This document shows, one piece after another, positions 18,324 to 27,408 of a DNA stretch of 64,000 nucleotides. Under the pieces are notes generated by a model. The model ran no database searches, was not told the DNA's origin, and saw only the letters and a list, made by a program, of their open reading frames with translations. The first letter of the stretch is position 1. Every line of letters begins with the position of its first letter. The translations under genes were made by a program, and so were the position numbers. This DNA comes from Pandoraea sp. ASV26 (GTDB lineage Bacteria; Pseudomonadota; Gammaproteobacteria; Burkholderiales; Burkholderiaceae): assembly GCF_016428915.1 (NCBI RefSeq), contig NZ_JAELTP010000011.1, positions 22,365 through 86,364 of the forward strand, given 5' to 3'.

Positions 18324-20285
18324 ATGGCCCTCCTGCACGACACCCTGATCCGCGCACCGAAAGGTGACGCGGCGTCCCCTGCGGACCCCCGGCGCGACGA
18401 AGTCCCCATCGATCTCGAGAGGACTGTGCCGATGCGCCGTGGGTCATGGATCGTCGTCATGCTATTGGCGAGCGTCCTGTTTTGCTGGTTGACGTATGCC
18501 CTGAGCTGGCAGCGCGGCGTGGCCGATCTGCGCGTGAACGCCGGTGCGCGCGTCGAGCGCTACGCGGGCAGCCTGCGCAGCACCGTCGACCGTTACGAAT
18601 TCCTGCCGTATCTGCTGTCGCTGCATCCGTACGTGCACGATCTGCTGCTCAATCCGAAAGATCGCGCGGTCGTGCAACGTGCCAACGATTACCTGTTCGA
18701 CGTGAATCAGCGCGCCAAGGCGTCGGCGGCCTATGTGATCGACGCCAATGGTCTGGCACTGGCTGCCAGCAACTTTCGCGAGAAGGCCACGTTCGTGGGA
18801 CAAGAATACCGCTTCCGTCCGTATTTCATCGACGCGATCAAGGGCGCATTAGGCCGCTTCTACGGCGTGGGGACGACGTCCGGCGAGCCGGGGTATTTCG
18901 TCTCTCAACCGATTGTCGTGGACGGTCATATTCGCGGCGTGGTCGTGGTCAAGCTCAACCTGGAGTGGTTCCAGCGCGCCGGTGCCGACGCCTCCGAGCC
19001 GGTCGTCGTGGCCGACGATCACGGGGTGGTGTTCCTGTCGTCCGAGCCGCGCTGGCAGTATCGCGCGCTCGCCCCGCTGACCCCCGACGTGAAGGCGGCG
19101 CTCGACAGCACGCGCCAGTATTACAACCAGAACATCACGCCCCTTGCCTGGACCGAGGACGAACGACTCGACGCCGATGGCGAAGTGGTGACCGTGCGTG
19201 ACGGTCGCGGTGCGGGCAACACGCGGCGCTTTCTCGCCGTGCAGCGCAAGCTCGGCGAGCCGGACTGGACGCTGATGTACTTCGCCCCGCTCGATCAGGT
19301 CATCACGAATGCACGGATCGCGGCGGTGGCCGCGGCGTGCCTTGCCGCGTTCACCTGCCTGCTGGGGGTGGCGTGGAACCAGCGGCGTCAGCGCGTGCGC
19401 GATATGCTCAAGAGCCGCGAGCTATTGCAGTCGGCTTACGCCGAGCTGGGCGAGCGAGTCGCGGAGCGCACGGCCGATCTGCAAGCGGCGAACGAGCGTT
19501 TGCAGACGGAAGTGCAGGAGCGCTCGCGGACCGAGCATGAACTGCGCGAGGCGCAAAGCGAACTCGTGCAGGCGTCGAAACTCGTGGCACTGGGGCAGAT
19601 GGCCGCCGGTATCACGCACGAACTCAATCAGCCGCTCTCGGCGCTGCGCAGCTTCTCCGACAATACGCGCGTGCTGCTCGAGCGCGGCGAGTACGGGGCG
19701 GCGCAGGAGAATCTGGAAGCCATCGCGTCGCTCACCGATCGCATGGGCAAGATCACCGGGCAACTGCGCCTCTTCGCGGGCCGGGCGCGCCGGGGTGACA
19801 TGGAGGCGCTGGTGCACCGCGCGCTCGACAATACGTTGATGCTGCTGCGCGTGCGTCTGGCCGGTATCCACGTGACGACGACGTTTGCCGACGGGCTGGA
19901 AGCGGTGCAGGTCGCCTGCGAAGGATTGCGCCTCGAACAGGTGTTGATCAATCTGGTGGGCAACGCCATCGACGCCGTGGCGGGGGCATCGGGTCGGCAC
20001 GCGCCGCCGTCGATCTGGATCGATGTGGACGCCGACGACCAGTGGGTGCGCATTTATGTGCGCGACAACGGGCCGGGCATTTCGGAGGCGCATATGCCGC
20101 GGTTGTTCGAGCCATTTTTCAGTACCAAGGAGGGCGGTCAGGGCATGGGGCTCGGACTCGCCATCTCATCGTCCATCGCGCAGGAGAACGGCGGCCAGTT
20201 GATCGCGCGCAACGTTCCCGGCGGTGGCGCAGAATTTCTCGTGACGCTGCGCCGTGTGCAGCGCACAGGCACGACCATCACATGA
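18324..20285 (+). CDS. dctB: C4-dicarboxylate sensor histidine kinase DctB
   Basis: A 653-residue membrane sensor kinase. The order is: TM1 (about 45-63), a large periplasmic double-Cache sensor, TM2 (about 335-355), a coiled coil beginning ELGERVAERTADLQAANERL, the phospho-acceptor H-box GITHELNQPLSAL, then N-box, G1 and G2 (MGLGLAISSSIA) of the ATPase domain. It should phosphorylate DctD when a dicarboxylate is bound. The start is uncertain: an ATG at 18432 behind GAGAGG would give 617 residues and still include TM1. It overlaps dctD by four bases (ATGA). Confidence 0.88.
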   Translation: MALLHDTLIRAPKGDAASPADPRRDEVPIDLERTVPMRRGSWIVVMLLASVLFCWLTYALSWQRGVADLRVNAGARVERYAGSLRSTVDRYEFLPYLLSLHPYVHDLLLNPKDRAVVQRANDYLFDVNQRAKASAAYVIDANGLALAASNFREKATFVGQEYRFRPYFIDAIKGALGRFYGVGTTSGEPGYFVSQPIVVDGHIRGVVVVKLNLEWFQRAGADASEPVVVADDHGVVFLSSEPRWQYRALAPLTPDVKAALDSTRQYYNQNITPLAWTEDERLDADGEVVTVRDGRGAGNTRRFLAVQRKLGEPDWTLMYFAPLDQVITNARIAAVAAACLAAFTCLLGVAWNQRRQRVRDMLKSRELLQSAYAELGERVAERTADLQAANERLQTEVQERSRTEHELREAQSELVQASKLVALGQMAAGITHELNQPLSALRSFSDNTRVLLERGEYGAAQENLEAIASLTDRMGKITGQLRLFAGRARRGDMEALVHRALDNTLMLLRVRLAGIHVTTTFADGLEAVQVACEGLRLEQVLINLVGNAIDAVAGASGRHAPPSIWIDVDADDQWVRIYVRDNGPGISEAHMPRLFEPFFSTKEGGQGMGLGLAISSSIAQENGGQLIARNVPGGGAEFLVTLRRVQRTGTTIT

Positions 20286-21625
20286 TGTACAAGAACCTTC
20301 AGATCCTCTTCGTCGAAGACGACGAACTCGTGCGGCGCGCCACGCTGCAAAGCCTGCAACTCGCCGGACTCGATGCCTTCGGGTTGGCGTCCGCGGAGGC
20401 CGCGCGCGAGCGCATCACGCCGGATTTCGCCGGCATCGTGGTGTCCGATATTCGCCTGATCGGCATGAGCGGGCTCGAACTGCTCGCGCATCTGCGTCAG
20501 CATGCTCCGGAAGTGCCGGTGATTCTCGTGACCGGTCACGGCGATATTTCGATGGCCGTGCAGGCGATTCGCGACGGTGCCTACGACTTCATCGAGAAGC
20601 CCTTCGCGCCGGATCGTCTGATCGAATCGGCCAAGCGCGCGCTCGAGACTCGCAAGCTCATGCTGGAGAACCAGGCGCTGCGTCGCGAACTGGCCGAGCA
20701 GGGCGGACGCGCCTCGCGCATCATCGGCCGCAGTCCGGCGATGGAGACGTTGCGCACGCTGATCGCCAACGTGGCGATGACCGATGCGCCCGTGCTCATC
20801 AACGGCGACACCGGTACCGGCAAGGAACTGGTGGCGCGCAGCCTGCACGAGTTGTCGCGTCGTCGCGATGCGCCGTTCGTCGCGCTGAACTGCGGCGCGT
20901 TGCCCGAGGCGATCTTCGAGAGCGAGATGTTCGGGCACGAGGTCGGGGCATTCACCGGCGCGGCCAAGCGCCGTATCGGCAAGTTGGAGCATGCGTCGGG
21001 CGGCACGTTGTTTCTCGACGAGATCGAGAGCATGCCGGCGGCGTTGCAGGTCAAATTGCTGCGCGTGTTGCAGGATGGCGTGCTGGAGCGGCTTGGGTCG
21101 AATCAGTCGATTCGCGTTGACTGCCGTGTGGTCGCGGCGGCCAAAGGTGATATGGAAGCGCTGGTGCGCGAGGGGACTTTCCGTCGCGATCTGTACTACC
21201 GCCTGAATGTGGTGACGCTGGCGTTGCCGCCGCTGCGCGAGCGTCGTGAAGACATCCTGCCGCTGTTCGAGCACTTCATGCTCGACTCGGCCGTGCGTTA
21301 CGGACGCCCGGCGCCGGTGGTCTCTGATCGGATGCGTCAGGAGTTGATGCAGGCGGACTGGCCGGGCAACGTACGCGAACTTCGCAACGCGGCAGATCGG
21401 CTGGTGCTGGGCGTGGCGAGCGCGCCCGAGGGGGATTCGCTTGCACCGCTGCCGCTCAAGGAGCAGGTGGAACGCTTCGAGCGCGCGGTGCTGCAAGAAG
21501 CACTGGCGCACAGCAAGGGCAACGTGGCCGCGACTGCCGAGGCGCTGCATGTGCCGAAGGCAACGCTGTACGAGAAGCTCAAGCGCTATGGACTGCACAC
21601 CCGTGGTCAAGGGGAGGGGGGCTGA
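20282..21625 (+). CDS. dctD: Sigma54-dependent response regulator DctD
   Basis: A 447-residue NtrC-class activator. It has a receiver domain (acidic pocket VEDDE, phospho-Asp in VVSDIRLIG, Lys in IEKPFAP), a sigma54 AAA+ domain with Walker A GDTGTGKE, the sigma54-contacting loop GAFTGA, Walker B GTLFLDEIE and arginine fingers, and a C-terminal Fis-type HTH (NVAATAEALHVPKATLYEKLKRYGL). It should drive the sigma54 promoter at 14102-14118. The start overlaps the dctB stop as ATGA; a second ATG follows immediately. Confidence 0.92.
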   Translation: MMYKNLQILFVEDDELVRRATLQSLQLAGLDAFGLASAEAARERITPDFAGIVVSDIRLIGMSGLELLAHLRQHAPEVPVILVTGHGDISMAVQAIRDGAYDFIEKPFAPDRLIESAKRALETRKLMLENQALRRELAEQGGRASRIIGRSPAMETLRTLIANVAMTDAPVLINGDTGTGKELVARSLHELSRRRDAPFVALNCGALPEAIFESEMFGHEVGAFTGAAKRRIGKLEHASGGTLFLDEIESMPAALQVKLLRVLQDGVLERLGSNQSIRVDCRVVAAAKGDMEALVREGTFRRDLYYRLNVVTLALPPLRERREDILPLFEHFMLDSAVRYGRPAPVVSDRMRQELMQADWPGNVRELRNAADRLVLGVASAPEGDSLAPLPLKEQVERFERAVLQEALAHSKGNVAATAEALHVPKATLYEKLKRYGLHTRGQGEGG

Positions 21626-21664
21626 CGGCGGGCGCCGATGGTGCAGCCCGCTGACGGCGCCGCC

Positions 21665-21691
21665 AAAAACAAAAGCGCCCCTAGGGGCGCT
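21665..21691 (-). terminator. Rho-independent terminator of the tlpA-like gene
   Basis: AGCGCCCC-TA-GGGGCGCT forms an 8-bp stem; read on the minus strand it is followed by TTTTGTTTTT. It lies 35 bp beyond the stop of the minus-strand gene and may also slow plus-strand transcription from dctD. Confidence 0.8.
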
Positions 21692-21725
21692 TGCGATGCG
21701 GTGATGCGGGGCGGTGTGGGGTGCG

Positions 21726-22250
21726 TCAGGCTTGTTTGGCCAGCGCCTTCTCGATGAGCTTGTCGAGCTCGGCGTATTCCGGCTCGCCCACGTACTGCTT
21801 GAGTACCTTGCCGTCGCGATCCACAACGAAGGTCGTCGGCGTGAGCTGCACGTTGCCATACTGCTTGGCCACGCTGCCATCCGAATCCATGGCCACCTTG
21901 AACGGCAACTGACGCGACTGCGCGTAGTTCATCACATACATCGGCGGGTCGTAGCTCATCGCGACCGCGACGAATTCCAGACCCTGGCCCTTGTACTTCT
22001 CGTACGTCTGCACCATCGTCGGCATTTCCTTCATGCACGTCGTGCAGCTCGTCGCCCAGAAGTTGACCAGATAGACCTTGCCCTTGAGTTGTTCGGTGCC
22101 GACTTTCTGTCCTGAGAGCAGCGTGAACGTCGCCTCGGGCGCGCGCTTCTGACCAGCGAACGTGAAATATGCGGCGATCGTCACGATCGCGATGATCGCA
22201 ATGGCGAGGATCTTGCCCAGGGCAGACTTGCGGGAGGTCGTAGCGCTCAT
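21726..22250 (-). CDS. TlpA/ResA-like membrane-anchored thiol-disulfide oxidoreductase
   Basis: A 174-residue thioredoxin-fold protein with an N-terminal uncleaved signal anchor (about residues 11-32) that places the domain in the periplasm. The active site is WATSCTTCMKEMP (CxxC = CTTC), and the conserved cis-proline loop is LTPTTFVVD. TlpA/ResA relatives reduce apocytochrome c or copper-oxidase components, which fits the oxidase operon elsewhere in the window, though they are not adjacent. The next gene upstream on this strand is a second CxxC thioredoxin-fold protein, so they may work together. Confidence 0.87.
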   Translation of the reverse strand: MSATTSRKSALGKILAIAIIAIVTIAAYFTFAGQKRAPEATFTLLSGQKVGTEQLKGKVYLVNFWATSCTTCMKEMPTMVQTYEKYKGQGLEFVAVAMSYDPPMYVMNYAQSRQLPFKVAMDSDGSVAKQYGNVQLTPTTFVVDRDGKVLKQYVGEPEYAELDKLIEKALAKQA

Positions 22251-22306
22251 GACACAGCCGTGTGGGTGATAGGGTTCATCGGGTGAGGCTGATTCTACTC
22301 TGAATC

Positions 22307-23035
22307 TCAGCGTGTCGTGGCACCGCTCCCGGCGTGCAGACGCGCCCGTCCACGGGCGATCGCGTCGTCGAGATAGGCGCCGTAGAAGTCTGGCAGTCCT
22401 GCACCGATCAATGGGTCGGCGACGGGGCGTCCGCTCGTATCGAGGAACAAAACCGTCGGCGATACCTTCACGCCATGCGCACGTGCCCAGGCCACACCCG
22501 TCGTCGTCGATCCGTCGAAGTCGCGCACCGGGGCGGTGCTGTCCATGCCGATCTCGCGCACTTCATAGTTGCCGCTGCGCACCAGCGGCGCGAGTTCGCG
22601 TTGACGGATCGGGCCGCAGTAGACGCAGTCACGCAGCGACACCAGCACGATCAACGGGGCGTCGAGTGCGGCGGCGCGGCGAGCGTGAGCCGCGAAGTCC
22701 GTCGCCACCGGCACGGCGGCCTGCTGCTTTGCGGCGGTCTTGCTGTCGAGCGGCACCGCGGCGGAGGCGCCCTCGTGCGGATACGTGACGCCCGTCGCCT
22801 GTGCCAGTTCGAGTTTTGCCGCCAGGCCGGTGGTGCCGGCCGGTGCTGCGGTGGCCGTGCCGATGGCAAACGCGGCCGTCAACATGACCAGCGTCGTCGC
22901 TATTGGGCTGGCGATTCGTGAGCGTTCTGCCGGTCGACTTGTGCACGCGAGCTTGCGATGAATGCCGCAGACGCTGGCGAACCACTGGCGGGGCAGGTGG
23001 GTAATGTGGGGCATTTGGGCTGTGGCGCGTGTCAT
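22307..23035 (-). CDS. Exported thioredoxin-like protein (CVYC)
   Basis: A 242-residue protein with a basic N-terminus and a hydrophobic export segment around residues 42-64 ending ATAAPA. The C-terminal 120 residues form a thioredoxin-like domain: VLVSLRDCVYCGPIRQREL holds a CVYC redox pair and VSPTVLFLD the cis-proline. It resembles SoxW/DsbC-like thioredoxin-fold proteins but I cannot name a subfamily. An alternative start is the ATG at 23014. It lies 56 bp upstream of the TlpA-like gene on the same strand, so a small periplasmic redox operon is likely. Confidence 0.75.
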   Translation of the reverse strand: MTRATAQMPHITHLPRQWFASVCGIHRKLACTSRPAERSRIASPIATTLVMLTAAFAIGTATAAPAGTTGLAAKLELAQATGVTYPHEGASAAVPLDSKTAAKQQAAVPVATDFAAHARRAAALDAPLIVLVSLRDCVYCGPIRQRELAPLVRSGNYEVREIGMDSTAPVRDFDGSTTTGVAWARAHGVKVSPTVLFLDTSGRPVADPLIGAGLPDFYGAYLDDAIARGRARLHAGSGATTR

Positions 23036-23075
23036 GCCGCCGATGATACCGGGATCGGTGACGCCCCGTTTTTCT

Positions 23076-23099
23076 TGGCTTCGTGGCCTCGTGGCTTCG
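23076..23099. repeat. Three copies of an 8-bp tandem repeat
   Basis: TGGCTTCG, TGGCCTCG, TGGCTTCG in the divergent gap between the thioredoxin-like gene and the lipoprotein gene. Confidence 0.65.
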
Positions 23100-23155
23100 T
23101 GGCGCAACACATGACGGATAATGGGCGTTTCCTTTCGTCCAACCTCCTTACGTCT

Positions 23156-23695
23156 ATGAATCGCGTTGTCCGTGTCTGCGTCATGCTTGCCGCGACGATG
23201 GTGCTCGTCGCCTGTTCCCCTCGCTACGATTGGCGCGAGGTGCACGACAAGGACGGCGCGTATGCGGCGACCTACCCTGCCAAACCAACGCAGGACGCGC
23301 GCGAGGTGAAGTTCGCCTCGGGACCGTTGCCCATGCAGATGCAAGCCGCACGGGTGGATGCCGCACTCTTTGCCGTTGGCGTCGTGACGCTGCCCAGCGA
23401 TGACGCAACGCTGCGTCAGACCGTCCTCACCGAGTTGCAGCATGGCCTGCTCGCCAACGTGAACGAAGCGACGGCTGCGCCCGTGCAGGTCATGGTGCGT
23501 CAAGCCGGCGACGCGCCCGCGATTCCGGGGCTGGCCGTCTCCGCACAGGGCGTGGCCAGCGACAAGACCGAGCGCTACGTCGCGGCGCGTTTCGTCGGCC
23601 GCGGCAATCACGTCTATCAGGTGGTCGTTCTGGCGACCAAAGCGCCGTCGAAGGAACAAGTGGATCAATTTCTCGACTCCTTTACGTTGGAGTGA
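23156..23695 (+). CDS. Putative lipoprotein
   Basis: A 179-residue protein with a lipoprotein signal: basic start, hydrophobic stretch and lipobox LVAC (Cys near residue 20). The mature part (WREVHDKDGAYAATYPAKPTQ, later GRGNHVYQVVVL and a FLDSFTLE end) is a hydrophilic alpha/beta domain of a type often seen as a conserved hypothetical lipoprotein in Burkholderiales. Function unknown. It is divergent from the thioredoxin-like gene and convergent with comM (8 bp between stops). CTCCTTACG upstream is a weak SD. Confidence 0.75.
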   Translation: MNRVVRVCVMLAATMVLVACSPRYDWREVHDKDGAYAATYPAKPTQDAREVKFASGPLPMQMQAARVDAALFAVGVVTLPSDDATLRQTVLTELQHGLLANVNEATAAPVQVMVRQAGDAPAIPGLAVSAQGVASDKTERYVAARFVGRGNHVYQVVVLATKAPSKEQVDQFLDSFTLE

Positions 23696-23703
23696 CGGCG
23701 ACA

Positions 23704-25248
23704 TCACGAAGACGGCGCTTCGCGGTACTGCACCGCTTCACCGACGTGGTTCGCATCCATCGCCTCACAGCCCGCGAGATCGGCAATCGTGCGCGCCACG
23801 CGCAGCACACGGTGATAGGTGCGCGCCGACCAGTGGTGCTGTGTCACGGCGCGGTGCAGAACGTCCTGAGCGTCCGGTTGCAATGCACATTGCGTTTCCA
23901 GCGCGCGGCCCGACAGTGCGCAGTTCAACTGCCCCTGCCGTGAGAGCTGACGCGCCTGCGCCTGCCTGACGCGTCGCGCCACGACCTCGCTGCGCTCGCC
24001 ACTGGCCGGCGCGGCAAACGTCTCGGCACTTAGCGCGGGCACTTCGACATGCAGGTCGATGCGATCGAGCAACGGGCCCGAGAGACGGCCGCGATAGCGT
24101 GCAACCGCATCGCTGCTGCAACGGCAGCTTCGCGACGGATGTCCCAGATCGCCGCAAGGACACGGGTTCATGGCGGCCACGAGTTGAAAGGCGGCAGGGA
24201 ACGTGGCGTGACCTCCCGCGCGTGAGATCGTCACGTGGCCCAGCTCCAGCGGTTCGCGCAGCACTTCGAGCACGCGTCGCTGAAATTCGGGCAATTCGTC
24301 GAGAAAGAGCACGCCGCGATGGGCGAGGCTGATCTCGCCGGGACGCGGCGCACTCCCCCCGCCCACGAGCGCCGCTGACGACGCCGTGTGATGCGGCGCG
24401 CGAAATGGCCGCCGCCCCCAGTGCTGCATGTCGAATCCCTGCGCGCTCAGGCTGGCCAGTGTGGCGGCCTCTACGGCTTGCGCCTTGCTCAGTGGCGGTA
24501 GCAGTCCTGCCAGTCGCGTCGCCAGCATCGACTTGCCGGTGCCCGGCGGTCCGTAGAACAGCAGGTGATGGCCGCCCGCCGCCGCGACTTCCAGCGCGCG
24601 TTTGGCATGCGTCTGTCCTTTGACGTCCCCGATGTCGGGAATATCGACTGCCCGCGTGGCACCACGGCCGGATGACGCGCATTCTGCGAGATGACACTGC
24701 ACCACGGCACGCGGCAGCGGTGTCGCCACGTCAGGCTCGGCGAGATGGGCGCAGACATCGAGCAACGTGCGTGCGCCATAGACCGTGGCATCCTCGACCA
24801 GGGCCGCTTCCTGCGCGCTGCCCGCGGGCAGCACCAGCGCACGCGCTGACGGTTCGGCGGCAATCGCGCTCGCCATGGCCAATGCGCCGCGCACGGCGCG
24901 CAACTCCCCCGTGAGCGACAACTCCCCCGCGAACTCATGCGTGCGCAACCCGGTTTCGGGCAACTGACCGCTGGCCGCGAGAATGCCAAGCGCTATCGGC
25001 AGGTCGAAGCACCCGGAGGCTTTCGGTAAATCGGCAGGCGCCAGATTGACGGTGATGCGCCGTGCTGGGAATTCAAACCGGCTGTTCTGCAATGCCGAGC
25101 GCACGCGCTCACGACTTTCCTTGACCTCGGTATCGGGCAGGCCGACCAGCGACAGACCCGGCAGTCCGTTCGCCAGATGCACCTCCACGGTGACTGCGCG
25201 TGCCGCCATGCCCGTGATCGCACGGCTGCTCACAACTGCCAATGACAT
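23704..25248 (-). CDS. comM: ComM/YifB family Mg-chelatase-like AAA ATPase
   Basis: A 514-residue ComM/YifB protein. The N-terminal ChlI-like Lon-fold domain (MSLAVVSSRAITGM, then GLPGLSLVGLPDTEVKESRER) is followed by an AAA+ core with Walker A GPPGTGKS, Walker B GVLFLDELPEF, and the cysteine set MNPCPCGDLGHPSRSCRC before the C-terminal lid. ComM is a hexameric helicase that drives branch migration during natural transformation in Vibrio and Acinetobacter. GAGGAGGAG precedes the ATG at 25248, which decides the start over a codon 12 residues earlier. comF also lies in this window, at 43.5-44.3 kb. Confidence 0.92.
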   Translation of the reverse strand: MSLAVVSSRAITGMAARAVTVEVHLANGLPGLSLVGLPDTEVKESRERVRSALQNSRFEFPARRITVNLAPADLPKASGCFDLPIALGILAASGQLPETGLRTHEFAGELSLTGELRAVRGALAMASAIAAEPSARALVLPAGSAQEAALVEDATVYGARTLLDVCAHLAEPDVATPLPRAVVQCHLAECASSGRGATRAVDIPDIGDVKGQTHAKRALEVAAAGGHHLLFYGPPGTGKSMLATRLAGLLPPLSKAQAVEAATLASLSAQGFDMQHWGRRPFRAPHHTASSAALVGGGSAPRPGEISLAHRGVLFLDELPEFQRRVLEVLREPLELGHVTISRAGGHATFPAAFQLVAAMNPCPCGDLGHPSRSCRCSSDAVARYRGRLSGPLLDRIDLHVEVPALSAETFAAPASGERSEVVARRVRQAQARQLSRQGQLNCALSGRALETQCALQPDAQDVLHRAVTQHHWSARTYHRVLRVARTIADLAGCEAMDANHVGEAVQYREAPSS

Positions 25249-25526
25249 ATCTCCTCCTCGTAGCTCGAACATCGCGAAGTGCATCGCATGTGTCGATATT
25301 CGATGCCAGAGGCGGCGCCGCGCAATGTCTGATGGGCGGAAATAGGGGGGAGCGGGGGTGTTTTCGGAGTGGCGGCACCGACGCGCAGGAAATGTCTGTC
25401 GGAATTTAGGACGATTCCGATAGCGAATCGGGACTTCAGGAGAGACTTCGGGCGACGAGCATGACGCACGGGCGAGAAGGCGTGCGCGTCACGGGCTTGC
25501 GCTGGCACGCAGGCCCGGAAACAACA

Positions 25527-25546
25527 AGGGGCGCCGTGGCGCCCCT
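25527..25546 (-). terminator. Terminator hairpin downstream of ubiK
   Basis: AGGGGCGCC-GT-GGCGCCCCT, a 9-bp stem 8 bp beyond the ubiK stop. On the minus strand the following TGTTGTTT is only a weak U-tract. Confidence 0.55.
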
Positions 25547-25554
25547 GTGAGTCG

Positions 25555-25803
25555 TCAGTCCTGCGCTTCGCTGCGCAGGCTTTCCAGTTCGGCCACGCGC
25601 TTTTCCAGCGCTTCGAGCTTCTCGCGCGTACGTGCGAGCACTTGCGCCTGCACGTCGAATTCTTCGCGCGTCACCAGATCGAGCCGGGTGAAGCCTTGGT
25701 TGAGCAGGCTTTTGACGTTGCGCTCGATATCCTTGGCGGGCGATTGCTTGAGCATCTCGCTCACCTTGGCTTGCATGTCTTGCAGGATCTCGTTCGGTTT
25801 CAT
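25555..25803 (-). CDS. ubiK: Ubiquinone biosynthesis accessory factor UbiK
   Basis: An 82-residue membrane-fusogenic BMFP/UbiK-family protein. The N-terminal amphipathic helix (NEILQDMQAKVSEML) and a C-terminal coiled coil (REKLEALEKRVAELE) give the family's typical trimeric coiled coil. UbiK joins UbiJ to help the aerobic ubiquinone biosynthesis complex. GAGGAAGG precedes the ATG at 25803. It is divergent from torF-glnK-amtB, and the NtrC-like sites of that operon lie in its 5' flank. Confidence 0.88.
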   Translation of the reverse strand: MKPNEILQDMQAKVSEMLKQSPAKDIERNVKSLLNQGFTRLDLVTREEFDVQAQVLARTREKLEALEKRVAELESLRSEAQD

Positions 25804-25827
25804 AAGCCTTCCTCTGTTCGTTTCCCC

Positions 25828-25842
25828 GCACCAACGTGGTGC
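25828..25842 (+). promoter_or_regulatory. NtrC-type binding site 1
   Basis: GCACCAACGTGGTGC closely fits the enteric NtrC consensus (GCACCA, 3 nt, TGGTGC), about 290 bp upstream of the sigma54 promoter at 26117. Confidence 0.7.
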
Positions 25843-25879
25843 TTGCACCGTCAGTGTGCTTCGCAGTTCCGGTCTGACC

Positions 25880-25895
25880 GGTGCAACGTGGTGCA
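25880..25895 (+). promoter_or_regulatory. NtrC-type binding site 2 (weaker left half)
   Basis: GGTGCAACGTGGTGCA keeps the TGGTGC half-site and the central AACG of site 1 but has a degenerate left half. It starts 52 bp after the start of site 1, about five helical turns, which suits cooperative NtrC binding. The rest of the 394-bp gap shows only the promoter below. Confidence 0.55.
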
Positions 25896-26116
25896 CCGAC
25901 TGCGGACATGAATGTTGGCGCAACTCTATCACCGTTTCCTGCGCCCAGCCAGCGCAGGAACCCGGCTAACCGTTACCCGGTAAGGATCTGACACGATTCG
26001 GCGAACGTGATTGCCGCCGCTCGCGTTGTTCTCGCGCCTCACCGTCCCCGCAATTTTGCCAATTTTTTATCTCGAAATTCGTATCGTGCGCGTCGCGTCG
26101 CATGCAGGTGCCGGAG

Positions 26117-26133
26117 CTGGCACGAGAGTTGCT
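26117..26133 (+). promoter_or_regulatory. Sigma54 promoter of torF-glnK-amtB
   Basis: CTGGCACGAGAGTTGCT matches the sigma54 consensus at every conserved position, with GG and GC exactly 12 bases apart. It is 65 bp before the porin start, and two NtrC-like sites lie upstream, so nitrogen-limited expression is expected. Confidence 0.88.
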
Positions 26134-26197
26134 CTACCCAGTCCGCAACCTGCCGCACGCTGTACCAAGACGTTAAATATCAACTTAGGGGAAAGTG

Positions 26198-27383
<1,186 letters not shown>

Positions 27384-27408
27384 AGGTCCTACATAAGAGA
27401 CAATAATC

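Noticed and set aside
16635..18338. Minus-strand frame of 567 codons opposite dctA
   Set aside because: Shadow of dctA and the end of the ABC ATPase gene; His/Asp/Arg-rich without any domain.
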